From: Rhodoferax sp. BAB1
GTDB taxonomy: Bacteria; Pseudomonadota; Gammaproteobacteria; Burkholderiales; Burkholderiaceae_C
Direction of reading: 5' to 3'
DNA: 64,000 nucleotides
Assembly (NCBI RefSeq): GCF_013334205.1
Contig: NZ_CP054424.1
Coordinates: 2,748,001 to 2,812,000 of the forward strand
Made by a program: the position numbers and the translations under genes. The notes under the pieces are model-generated. The model did no database searches, was not told where the DNA came from, and was given only the letters and a program-made list of their open reading frames with translations. Each line of letters starts with the position of its first letter. Position 1 is the stretch's first letter. Shown here piece after piece: positions 7,621 through 15,796 of the stretch.

Positions 7621-9335
7621 ACATGATCCCCAAACGCGCCTACGCCGAGATGTTCGGCCCCACCGAGGGTGACCGCGTGCGCCTGGCCGACACCGACCTG
7701 ATCGTGGAGGTGGAGCAGGACTACACCCTGCGCGCCGGCGGTTACGGCGAAGAGGTGAAGTTCGGCGGCGGCAAGACCATACGCGACGGCATGGCGCAGA
7801 GCCAGCGCACTCGTAGCGAGGGCGCGATGGACACGGTGCTGACCAATGCGCTCATCATCGACCACTGGGGCATCGTCAAGGCCGACATCGGCCTGAAGGA
7901 CGGGCGCATTGCCGCCATCGGCAAGGCCGGCAACCCGGACACGCAGCCGGGGGTGGACATGGTCATCGGCCCGGGCACCGAGATCATCAGCTGCGAAGGC
8001 AATATCGTCACCGCCGGCGGCATCGACAGCCACATCCACTTCATCGCGCCGCAGCAGATCGAGGAGGCGCTTTGCAGCGGCGTGACCACCATGCTGGGCG
8101 GCGGCACCGGGCCAGCGACCGGCACCTTCGCCACCACCTGCACACCCGGCCCCTGGAACATGGAGCGCATGCTGCAGGCGGCCGACGCCTTCCCCATGAA
8201 CCTGGGTTTCCTGGGCAAGGGCAACGCCAGCCTGCCGGCCGCGCTGCACGAGCAGATCGCTGCCGGCGCCATTGGCCTGAAGCTGCACGAAGACTGGGGC
8301 ACCACACCCGCGGCCATCGACAACTGCCTCAACGTGGCCGAGGCCACCGACACGCAGGTGGCCATCCACACCGACACGCTGAATGAATCGGGGTTCGTGG
8401 AAGACACCATCGCCGCCTTCAAGGGCCGCACCATCCACACCTTCCACACCGAAGGTGCGGGCGGCGGCCACGCACCCGACATCCTGAAGGTGGTGGGCGA
8501 AGACTACGTGCTGCCCTCCTCCACCAATCCCACACGTCCCTACACCGTGAACACGCTGGACGAGCATGTGGACATGCTCATGGTCTGCCACCACCTGGAC
8601 CCGGCGATTGCCGAGGACCTGGCCTTCGCCGAGAGCCGCATCCGCAAGGAGACCATCGCGGCCGAGGACATCCTGCACGACCTGGGTGCCATCAGCATGA
8701 TGAGCAGCGACAGCCAGGCCATGGGCCGCGTGGGGGAGGTCGTGATCCGCACCTGGCAGACCGCGCACAAGATGAAGGCGCAGCGCGGCCGCCTGGACGA
8801 GGACGGTGTGCGCAACGACAACTTCCGCGTCAAGCGCTACATCGCCAAGTACACCATCAACCCGGCTGTCGCCCACGGCATCAGCCACGAGGTGGGCAGC
8901 ATCGCGCCGGGCAAGTGGGCCGACCTGGTGATCTGGAAGCCCGCCTTCTTCGGCGTGAAACCCGCGCTCATCCTCAAGGGCGGTTTCATCGCCTTCGCCG
9001 CCATGGGCGACCCCAACGCCAGCATCCCCACGCCGCAGCCCGTGCACTACCGCCCCATGTTCGGCGCCTACGGCGGCGCCCTGGCGCGGACCTCGCTGAC
9101 CTTCGTCTCGCAGGCCGCCCTGGCCGCCGGCGTGGGCCAGCGCTACGGCCTGGGCAAGACGCTGGCGGCGGTGAAGAACATCCGCGGCGTCGGCAAGCGC
9201 CACATGATCCACAACCACTACGTGCCGCGCATGGAGGTGGATGCCCAGACCTACCACGTGCGCGCCGACGGCCAGCTGCTGACCTGCGAGCCGGCCACCA
9301 GCCTGCCAATGGCGCAGCGCTACTTCCTGTTCTAA
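7617..9335 (+). CDS. ureC: Urease alpha (catalytic) subunit
   Basis: This 572-aa catalytic subunit carries the dinuclear nickel site. Visible are SHIHFI (nickel His pair, about residues 138-140), GLKLHEDWG (segment around the carbamylated Lys region), [28 protein letters not shown] and the active-site signature MVCHHLDP (about 320). ATG 7617 with GGGAG upstream gives the family N terminus [16 protein letters not shown]. An in-frame start nine codons earlier lies in repeat DNA and is rejected. Accessory genes ureE, ureF and ureG follow for nickel insertion. Confidence 0.98.
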   Translation: MNMIPKRAYAEMFGPTEGDRVRLADTDLIVEVEQDYTLRAGGYGEEVKFGGGKTIRDGMAQSQRTRSEGAMDTVLTNALIIDHWGIVKADIGLKDGRIAAIGKAGNPDTQPGVDMVIGPGTEIISCEGNIVTAGGIDSHIHFIAPQQIEEALCSGVTTMLGGGTGPATGTFATTCTPGPWNMERMLQAADAFPMNLGFLGKGNASLPAALHEQIAAGAIGLKLHEDWGTTPAAIDNCLNVAEATDTQVAIHTDTLNESGFVEDTIAAFKGRTIHTFHTEGAGGGHAPDILKVVGEDYVLPSSTNPTRPYTVNTLDEHVDMLMVCHHLDPAIAEDLAFAESRIRKETIAAEDILHDLGAISMMSSDSQAMGRVGEVVIRTWQTAHKMKAQRGRLDEDGVRNDNFRVKRYIAKYTINPAVAHGISHEVGSIAPGKWADLVIWKPAFFGVKPALILKGGFIAFAAMGDPNASIPTPQPVHYRPMFGAYGGALARTSLTFVSQAALAAGVGQRYGLGKTLAAVKNIRGVGKRHMIHNHYVPRMEVDAQTYHVRADGQLLTCEPATSLPMAQRYFLF

Positions 9336-9342
9336 TTTCGGC

Positions 9343-9963
9343 ATGCTCACCGTTTCCAAACTGCTCCCCCAAGGCCAGGGCCTGGCGCCCGTGCTGCTCA
9401 AACGCGCCTCCTCCGTCGAACTCGACTGGGACGTGCGCCAGAAAAGCCGTTTCGCCGCCACCGACAGCCTGGGCCGTGAACTCGGTGTCTTCCTGCCGCG
9501 CGGCACCCTGGTGCGCGGCGGTGACGTGCTGGTGGCCGAAGACGGCTCGCTGATCCGCGTGATCGCGGCGCCGCAGGCGGTGCTGCGCATCACGGCCTGC
9601 GCCCAGCACGGCTCGCCCTTCGACCTGACCCGCGCGGCCTACCACCTGGGCAACCGCCACGTACCCATCGAACTCAAGCCGGACCACCTGAAGATCGAAC
9701 CCGACCATGTGCTGGCCGACATGCTGCGCACCATGCACCTGACCGTGGTCGAGGCGCAGGAAGCCTTCGAACCCGAAGGCGGTGCCTACAGCGCGGGCGG
9801 ACACGGTCACGCGCATGGGCACGAACACGATCACGGCCATGACCATGCATACGAGCACACACACGGTCATGCACACCCGCACGACCCTGGCCATGAGCAC
9901 GGCCCCGGTTGCGGCCACGACCATGGAGATGACCATGGACATGCGCACAAACACCCTCACTGA
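9343..9963 (+). CDS. ureE: Urease accessory nickel-donor protein UreE
   Basis: UreE delivers nickel to the UreD-F-G-apourease complex. The 206 aa comprise an N-terminal peptide-binding domain, a central metal domain with GNRHVPIEL, and an extended tail (about residues 150-206) of alternating His and Gly/Asp with more than 20 His. Such tails store nickel. It begins 7 bases after ureC. The end of the gene overlaps the start of ureF, so the repetitive His codons also serve as the ureF initiation region. Confidence 0.95.
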   Translation: MLTVSKLLPQGQGLAPVLLKRASSVELDWDVRQKSRFAATDSLGRELGVFLPRGTLVRGGDVLVAEDGSLIRVIAAPQAVLRITACAQHGSPFDLTRAAYHLGNRHVPIELKPDHLKIEPDHVLADMLRTMHLTVVEAQEAFEPEGGAYSAGGHGHAHGHEHDHGHDHAYEHTHGHAHPHDPGHEHGPGCGHDHGDDHGHAHKHPH

Positions 9964-10645
9964 GCCGCTCGCACCCTCCAGCCTGCTGCAGCTGATCTGG
10001 CTGGCCTCGCCGGCGCTGCCCGTGGGCGGCTTCTCCTATTCCGAAGGGCTGGAAGCCGCGGTCGACGCCGGACTGGTGAGCAACGAAGCCACCGCCAGCG
10101 ACTGGCTGGTGCAACAGCTGCACCTCACGCTGGCGCGCGCCGACCTGCCCGTGATCGCCCAGGCCCTGATTGCCTGGCGCAAGGGTGACCACGCGCGTGT
10201 GCGCGCACTCAATGCCTGGCTGCTGCAGACCCGCGAGACCGCCGAATTGAGATTGCAGACCGAGCAGATGGGCCGCTCCCTGCGCGAGTGGCTGCGCAAC
10301 CTGCCACTGGCCAGCCCGGCCACGCTGGAGTTCGCCGCCGCGCTGGAGCCGACCTATCCCGTGCTGTTCGCGCTCACCGCCGCCGGCAGCGGCGCGGGCG
10401 AACGCGACGTGCTGCTGAGCTACGCCTTCGGCTGGGCCGAGAACATGATGCAGGCCGCGCTGAAAGCCGTGCCCCTGGGTCAGACCTCGGGCCAGCGCAT
10501 CCTGGCGCGCCTGGCCAGCGAGATTCCCGTCGCCGTCGAACAGGCCCTGGCGCTACACGACGATGACCGCCAGGCCTTCAGCCCCATGCTGGCCATCCTT
10601 TCCAGCCGGCACGAGACCCAGTACTCAAGACTTTTCCGCTCCTGA
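9935..10645 (+). CDS. ureF: Urease accessory protein UreF
   Basis: UreF is the GTPase-regulating scaffold in urease nickel activation. The 236 aa include [24 protein letters not shown] near the start, [13 protein letters not shown] and [19 protein letters not shown], all standard UreF landmarks. Four in-frame ATGs (9923, 9929, 9935, 9941) sit inside the end of ureE. 9935 is preferred because GGAG at 9926-9929 is well spaced. The overlap with ureE is about 29 bases. ureG follows two bases after its stop. Confidence 0.93.
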   Translation: MDMRTNTLTEPLAPSSLLQLIWLASPALPVGGFSYSEGLEAAVDAGLVSNEATASDWLVQQLHLTLARADLPVIAQALIAWRKGDHARVRALNAWLLQTRETAELRLQTEQMGRSLREWLRNLPLASPATLEFAAALEPTYPVLFALTAAGSGAGERDVLLSYAFGWAENMMQAALKAVPLGQTSGQRILARLASEIPVAVEQALALHDDDRQAFSPMLAILSSRHETQYSRLFRS

Positions 10646-10647
10646 CC

Positions 10648-11310
<663 letters not shown>

Positions 11311-11396
11311 AACCACTCGGACTCAACGCGCAAGCTCAGCGACGCGAAGCCGGCCTGCCGGCGAAGCGCCTCTCTCGGCTGACGGGTTTGGCTGCA

Positions 11397-11651
11397 CTAC
11401 GTTGTCCACTGGACTTCATACTTTCCGACTAGCTCATTCAACACTCTGCCCAAGAGGCGTTCACATTCTTCTGTATGAAGAAGGTTCGTACCGCCCATGC
11501 TGCTGAACTCAACCTCCCAGTTCCGTTCCGGGTAATTCGCTTTCCTTAAGGCCGAGACTTCACAGTGGCAGTCTTTGTGGGGCCAGTCATGGCGAAGTGC
11601 CAAATTTATTGCGTCAATAAGGCTCTGCTCAGTAATGAGTGCTTTGGTCAC
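11397..11651 (-). CDS. Unknown 84-aa protein in accessory island
   Basis: The start is ATG 11651, reading MTKALITEQSLIDAINLALRH. Two Cys and three His are grouped around HKDCHCE and HTEECERL, but no domain is recognised. It is on the opposite strand to the urease operon and follows the HEPN-like gene by 98 bases in the same direction, so the two may be co-transcribed. Base composition is visibly less GC-rich than the flanking operons, suggesting transfer. It could be an antitoxin-like partner, but nothing in the sequence proves that. Confidence 0.5.
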   Translation of the reverse strand: MTKALITEQSLIDAINLALRHDWPHKDCHCEVSALRKANYPERNWEVEFSSMGGTNLLHTEECERLLGRVLNELVGKYEVQWTT

Positions 11652-11704
11652 GTGCGATCTCCCCTTGTTGTGATGCCCGACGTAGAAGTAACGGGCGGCC
11701 CATA

Positions 11705-11722
11705 GGCTGGCGAAAGCCAGCC
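11705..11722. other. GAAA-loop hairpin between the two island genes
   Basis: GGCTGGC-GAAA-GCCAGCC is a perfect 7-bp stem with a GNRA-type tetraloop, in the 98-base gap between the HEPN-like gene and the 84-aa gene. No T-run follows, so it is more likely an RNA-stability or partial-termination element than a full terminator. Confidence 0.5.
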
Positions 11723-11749
11723 GCGAGGACGTCCGTGTTGACTGCCATA

Positions 11750-12310
11750 TTAGAAAGTTCCTCTCCGAAACTGCGCCATGAACGCGTCCACATCGTTTGG
11801 TGTAAGGTCGTCAAATTCGTACGGAGAACCCAGCACTGCCTCGTGGACCACAGAAGCGTACTCGCGAAGAGCTTCAAAGTAGGCCACGTCCATCCCTTCC
11901 GCGAACGCCCCCAGCGACTGCTCACTCAGAATCACACCCAGATCGTGGTGAGAGAGCAACTTGTTCCTCACTTCACGAATGGCACCGGCCAAGGCTGCCA
12001 AACGGGCTCGGATAGCTGACAGCCGCTCGCGATCTTCATCCGTCCACTCTCCGTACTCGAAGACGTAATCAACTGTGAGATTCGATCGCCCAGCTTGCCG
12101 TGCAGGATCGTGCAGCTTCGCGACCTCTTGTAGCCAATACTCTTGAAGAATGAGAGCCAGCCGATTGAAGAAGTGGTTGTGCCTCGGTTCGAACAGCTCT
12201 TGACGGTCCGGATTGTCATCGAACAGGTACTTTCGGAGTTGCCAACACTGCTCAGCCCAATCGCAGTGCTGGCAGAACGTCAGGACTACCTCACGGGGAA
12301 GCGCTGGCAT
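11750..12310 (-). CDS. AbiU2/HEPN-like protein
   Basis: This 186-aa, mostly helical protein has ALAGAIREVRNKLLSHHDLG near residues 110-130. This gives the R-N-(x)4-H pattern of HEPN domains and resembles AbiU2-type abortive-infection proteins. HEPN proteins are often RNases acting in toxin-antitoxin or anti-phage systems; that role is inferred here. It has its own promoter (12424-12452) and a leader of about 105 bases. The composition is less GC-rich than the neighbours. The next gene in the same direction encodes an unknown 84-aa protein. Confidence 0.55.
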   Translation of the reverse strand: MPALPREVVLTFCQHCDWAEQCWQLRKYLFDDNPDRQELFEPRHNHFFNRLALILQEYWLQEVAKLHDPARQAGRSNLTVDYVFEYGEWTDEDRERLSAIRARLAALAGAIREVRNKLLSHHDLGVILSEQSLGAFAEGMDVAYFEALREYASVVHEAVLGSPYEFDDLTPNDVDAFMAQFRRGTF

Positions 12311-12423
12311 GAGCTGTCTAACGTGATATGGACCGCAAAAATGCGAAATAACATGGACGGACGTTCATCCAAGTGCCCCCTTGCTGCAAGCTGCGTGCTT
12401 GTTTTGTCTGAAGAATGCGAACC

Positions 12424-12452
12424 AATATACCGTAGGCCCGAGCGCATGACAA
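12424..12452 (-). promoter_or_regulatory. Sigma-70 promoter of the HEPN-like gene
   Basis: On the minus strand TTGTCA is followed by exactly 17 bases and TATATT, one of the best -35/-10 pairs in the window. Transcription would start near 12417 and give a leader of about 105 bases before ATG 12310. The leader contains CTTG-CAG-CAAG and other short inverted repeats. Confidence 0.65.
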
Positions 12453-12483
12453 ACTGCGAATCGCCCGCCGGAGTACACCGCCC

Positions 12484-12903
12484 CTAAACGGCCCAGTACT
12501 CGCGCGCGCCCGGCGGCAGGGTAGCCAGCACGCGCTCCAGCGCCGCCTCGTCCACCTGCCGGCGCAGGGCCTGCGCCACGGCGCGGATGGCGTCGTCGGG
12601 AGAGAAGTTGTGCGCGGGGCGCAGCGAGCGCACCTCGCGCGTGAGCGCGGCGCGGTCCGCAAAGGGCAGCGGCGCTGCGTCCGGCTGCCATTCGCTGACG
12701 AAGATGGCGCGCAGCACGGGCGGCAGCACATCGGCAAAACGCAGCGCCTCGGCCACGCTGAGCCGGCGGCGGAAGGTGTGCAGCACGCCCACCACCATGT
12801 TCCAGGCCATGTTGGTGGTGGCCAGGCCAGCCGCGTCGCGCGCGTCGACCATGAAGCGCTCGAAGTCGAGCGAGGCGCGCTGGTAATCGGACGGGATGGG
12901 CAT
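12484..12903 (-). CDS. DUF2267 domain protein
   Basis: This 139-aa protein shows the two-helix-bundle repeat of DUF2267: MAWNMVVGVLHTFRRRLSVAEALRFADVLPPVLRAI then FSPDDAIRAVAQALRR, VLATLPPGAREYW at the end. The function is unknown. It lies two bases after the SRPBCC-type gene, at the end of the minus-strand operon that begins with alkB. It is probably cytoplasmic; no signal or membrane span is seen. Confidence 0.75.
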   Translation of the reverse strand: MPIPSDYQRASLDFERFMVDARDAAGLATTNMAWNMVVGVLHTFRRRLSVAEALRFADVLPPVLRAIFVSEWQPDAAPLPFADRAALTREVRSLRPAHNFSPDDAIRAVAQALRRQVDEAALERVLATLPPGAREYWAV

Positions 12904-12905
12904 GC

Positions 12906-13403
12906 TCAGACCGCGCCGGGCGCGCCACCGTGCAGCAGCTCGCGCAGCTTCGCAAACTCGGTGTGCACGTGGGCGTCCAGGTCGCGCGCGAAGGCCGGCG
13001 TGAAATGCAGGCGCAGCAACGGGTCCAGCAAACGGCCCGGCCCCGCGTAGCCGGCGCGCAGCGTATGCACGATGCGCACGCCGCCGCCGGCGTCGTCGAA
13101 CTCCAGGGTCAGCGTGGCGGGCAGCCGCACCAGCTTCTTCATGCGCATGACCATGCGCCGTCCCGGCACCGCCTCGGTCACCACGGCATTCATCCGGACC
13201 CGGCGCCTCCCGACGTATTCGTCCATATGGATTTCGCTGCCAACGCCGCCCTCACCACGATCCGCGCCGCCGACCAGATGCAGTTGCAGGTGCGTGCCCA
13301 GCCACCAGCGCTGGTAGCTGCGATCGTCCGGGTGGGTGAGGAAATCGTAGATCTCCTGGCCGCGCAGGCCCGGCACGTAGGTGATGGTCTGCAGCACGAT
13401 CAT
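12906..13403 (-). CDS. SRPBCC (START-like) family protein
   Basis: This 165-aa protein has the polyketide-cyclase/START pattern: an opening strand MIVLQTITYVPGL, helix residues EIYDFLTHPDDRSYQRWW, central strands ending in VRIVHTLRAGYAGPG, and a long C-terminal helix (FAKLRELLHGG). Members bind hydrophobic ligands. Its place in an alkB operon suggests binding of an alkane-derived or lipid molecule, which is inference. It sits 12 bases after the truncated acetyltransferase remnant. Confidence 0.65.
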   Translation of the reverse strand: MIVLQTITYVPGLRGQEIYDFLTHPDDRSYQRWWLGTHLQLHLVGGADRGEGGVGSEIHMDEYVGRRRVRMNAVVTEAVPGRRMVMRMKKLVRLPATLTLEFDDAGGGVRIVHTLRAGYAGPGRLLDPLLRLHFTPAFARDLDAHVHTEFAKLRELLHGGAPGAV

Positions 13404-13415
13404 CGGGCGCTCCGC

Positions 13416-13556
13416 TCAGCCGTCCACCGGCTGCGCCGGCGTGTCCAGGATGCGCGGCTGGTAATCATAGATCGTCGTGGAGTTGGCAATGGCCTCGTTC
13501 AGGATGTCGAGGATGGGCTGCGCATGCAACTCGTGGGTGCAGGGGATCAGCTTCAT
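13416..13556 (-). pseudogene. Truncated GNAT (phosphinothricin-type) acetyltransferase remnant
   Basis: The 46 codons from ATG 13556 start MKLIPCTHELHAQPILDILNEAI and continue NSTTIYDYQPR. This is the N-terminal segment of the PAT/Bar-like GNAT family, whose full length is about 170-190 aa. The frame then runs into unrelated residues and a TGA, followed 12 bases later by the SRPBCC gene. No other frame downstream continues the acetyl-CoA-binding part. The gene is therefore a 5' remnant, probably left by a deletion. It directly follows alkB. Confidence 0.65.
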
Positions 13557-13578
13557 GCTCACCGCCATGGGTTCCGCG

Positions 13579-14766
13579 TCAATGCCGGGGCACGCCGTAC
13601 CGCGCCACGATGGCCTCACGCCGCGCCGGATCGATGTTCACCTTGCCCAGATCCCCCCGCACATGCGGCAGGGCCAGCAGGCGCGGGTCCATCACCCTGA
13701 ACCACAGCGGCGGAATGTAGGCCAGCGGGAACATGCCGAAGTAGCCGCTGGGCAGCTGCGGCAGGTCTTCGAAATGGCGCAGCGACTGGTAGCGCCGTGA
13801 AGGATAGGCGTGGTGATCGGAATGGCGCTGCAGGTGGAAGAGTGCGAGGTTGGTGACCAGGTGGTTGGCGTTCCAGGAGTGGTGGGGTTGCGGGGTTTCG
13901 TAGGCCCCGCTGGGCAAACGATCACGCAGCAGGCCGTAGTGCTCCACGTAGTTGGCCGATGTCAGCTGCCACCAGGCCACCACGTTGTGCACGGCGAGGA
14001 AGGGCAGCATGACCCAGCCCCAGGTGGCAACGAGCCCCAGCTGCAGCACGGCCGTGATGGCATAGGACTGCAGCATGGTGTTGTGCAGGCTCCAGGCGCT
14101 GCGGCCTTCCTTCTGCAAACGTTCCTTCTCCAGCGCCCAGGCGCGGCGGATGCCGCCCGGCAGTTCGCGCAGGGCGAAGCGGTAGATGTTCTCGCCCATG
14201 CGGGCGCTGGCGTGGTCCTCGGGCGTGGAGACCCAGCGGTGGTGGCCGCGGCCGTGCTCCACGGTGAAGTGGCCATAAGCGGGTACGGCCAACACCAGGC
14301 GCGCCAGCCACTGCTCGGTGCGCGTGTACTTGTGGCCCAGCTCGTGGCCGGTGTTGATGCCCAGCCCAGAGTCGGTGCCGGCGATGTAGGCCAGCATCAG
14401 CACGGCCCACCAGGCCAGATCCTGCGTGCCCACCCACCAGGCGCAGCCCACCAGGGCCACGAAGTGCAGGGGCACGGTGGCCCAGGTCAGCCAGCGGTAG
14501 TAGCGGTCCTGCTCCAGCTGGGGCACCACGGCCTCGGGCGGGTTGTTCTCGTCCTCGCCCAGCAGATAGTCCAGCAGCGGCATGAGGCCGTAACTGATGA
14601 GCAGGGGGAGCCCAAGGGCGATCTGCGCGCCGGTGTACGCGTGCAGTGCCATGCCGGTGAAGGGCAGCAGCGGGTACACCACCGAGAGCAGCCACCAGGC
14701 ACGCTTGCGATCGCGATATTCCACGCGGCCCCCCTGCGGATCGTCTGCGACATACACCTGCGACAT
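13579..14766 (-). CDS. alkB: AlkB-type alkane/fatty-acyl hydroxylase
   Basis: This 395-aa inner-membrane non-haem di-iron hydroxylase has all the His boxes: HELGHK, EHGRGHHRW, NYVEHYG and LQRHSDHHA. Several hydrophobic spans occur in the first 130 residues. ATG 14766 is chosen because GGAGAAG lies just upstream and the longer frame adds non-family residues. It hydroxylates the terminal carbon of alkanes using rubredoxin, which is not encoded nearby. It is first in a minus-strand operon with the GNAT remnant, SRPBCC and DUF2267 genes. Confidence 0.92.
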   Translation of the reverse strand: MSQVYVADDPQGGRVEYRDRKRAWWLLSVVYPLLPFTGMALHAYTGAQIALGLPLLISYGLMPLLDYLLGEDENNPPEAVVPQLEQDRYYRWLTWATVPLHFVALVGCAWWVGTQDLAWWAVLMLAYIAGTDSGLGINTGHELGHKYTRTEQWLARLVLAVPAYGHFTVEHGRGHHRWVSTPEDHASARMGENIYRFALRELPGGIRRAWALEKERLQKEGRSAWSLHNTMLQSYAITAVLQLGLVATWGWVMLPFLAVHNVVAWWQLTSANYVEHYGLLRDRLPSGAYETPQPHHSWNANHLVTNLALFHLQRHSDHHAYPSRRYQSLRHFEDLPQLPSGYFGMFPLAYIPPLWFRVMDPRLLALPHVRGDLGKVNIDPARREAIVARYGVPRH

Positions 14767-14882
14767 GCGTCTTCTCCCCGGTGGTCCTTGGTGATAACCA
14801 TTATGAGACAGGGCAGACGCGTGGGCTAGCATGGTTCGCATACGCTGGCACCAGCCACCGGTCAAACCCGAAAGGACACCCC

Positions 14883-15260
14883 TTGGAACAGCAACGCATC
14901 GCCATCATCGGCCTGGGCCGCATCGGTTCGGCTTTCCTGAGCCAGATGCTGCAAAAGCGCAGCCAGGGCATCGAACTGGTCTGCGCCGCCGAGGCGGCCG
15001 ACACGCCCGGGCGCCAGCTCGCGGCCAAATCCGGCATCGCGATCAAGTCGCTGGATGACATCGTGGCGCTGGGCAACCGCATCGACGTGATTTTCGATCT
15101 GACCGGCCTGCCCGATGTACGGCGCGAACTGCGCGACAAGCTGGTGGCATCGAAGAACGCGCACACCGTGATCGCCTCGGAAACCATCGTGCGCGTGATC
15201 TGGGCCCTGATCAGCCAGGACGCGCTGCCCGTCATCCAGGGCCGCAAGACCGGTTATTGA
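14883..15260 (+). CDS. Small Rossmann-fold NAD(P)-binding protein
   Basis: The 125-aa product starts at TTG 14883 (AAAGGA six bases upstream), reading EQQRIAIIGLGRIGSAFL. The GxGxxG dinucleotide fold is followed by a segment resembling the N-terminal domain of homoserine or aspartate dehydrogenases (DVIFDLTGLPDVRRELRDKL). No catalytic domain follows; the gene ends normally at TGA 15260. It may be a stand-alone cofactor-binding protein or a shortened dehydrogenase. It is divergent from alkB. Confidence 0.6.
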   Translation: MEQQRIAIIGLGRIGSAFLSQMLQKRSQGIELVCAAEAADTPGRQLAAKSGIAIKSLDDIVALGNRIDVIFDLTGLPDVRRELRDKLVASKNAHTVIASETIVRVIWALISQDALPVIQGRKTGY

Positions 15261-15287
15261 GTCTGGCGGCCTCCGGCCGCCCGCAAC

Positions 15288-15764
15288 TTAGTGATGATGG
15301 CCGTGGGCGCCGTGCACATGCCCGTGGGCGATTTCCTCAGCGCTGGCGGCACGCACCTCCACCACCGTGACGTTCAGGCGCAGGGCCTTGCCGGCCAGGG
15401 GGTGGTTGCCGTCCAGGTGCACTTCGGGGCCCTTGATCTTTACCACCGTGAAGACATGGGTGTGGCCGTCCTCGCCGCGGCCTTCGAGCTGGCCGCCGAC
15501 CTTGACCCCGGGCGGAAACTGGGTCTTGGGGATGACCTGCACCAGGGCTTCGTTGCGCTCGCCGAAAGCGTCGGCCGGCTGCAAGTCCAGGCTGGCCTGA
15601 TAACCGGCTTCGCGGCCTTCCAGCGCCTCTTCCACCTTGGGGAAGGTGTTGCCGTAACCGCCGTGCAGGTAGGACGTGGGTTCCTTGCCGTCTTCCAGCA
15701 GCTTGCCCGTGGCGTCGCTGATGCGGTAGCGGATGGTGACGGCGGTGTCTTTGGTGATCTTCAT
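15288..15764 (-). CDS. slyD: FKBP-type peptidyl-prolyl isomerase SlyD
   Basis: The 158 aa begin MKITKDTAVTIRYRISDATG, have the FKBP frame interrupted by an insert-in-flap chaperone domain (about residues 70-120), and end in a His-rich tail (HGHVHGAHGHHH). SlyD isomerises proline bonds and binds nickel for hydrogenase or urease maturation; here the tail could help store nickel, which is inference. It follows the TgpA-like gene by 32 bases on the same strand. Confidence 0.9.
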   Translation of the reverse strand: MKITKDTAVTIRYRISDATGKLLEDGKEPTSYLHGGYGNTFPKVEEALEGREAGYQASLDLQPADAFGERNEALVQVIPKTQFPPGVKVGGQLEGRGEDGHTHVFTVVKIKGPEVHLDGNHPLAGKALRLNVTVVEVRAASAEEIAHGHVHGAHGHHH

Positions 15765-15796
15765 GTTGGATTCCGGAATCTCGTGTGGGCCAGGGC

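Noticed and set aside
9790..9963. Tandem short repeats resembling a CRISPR or satellite
   Set aside because: They are His/Gly/Asp codons of the UreE metal-binding tail, with no spacer structure.
11690..11760. Possible integron attC site around the hairpin in the accessory island
   Set aside because: The flanks do not contain the RYYYAAC and GTTRRRY core sites in the right positions, and no integrase is present.
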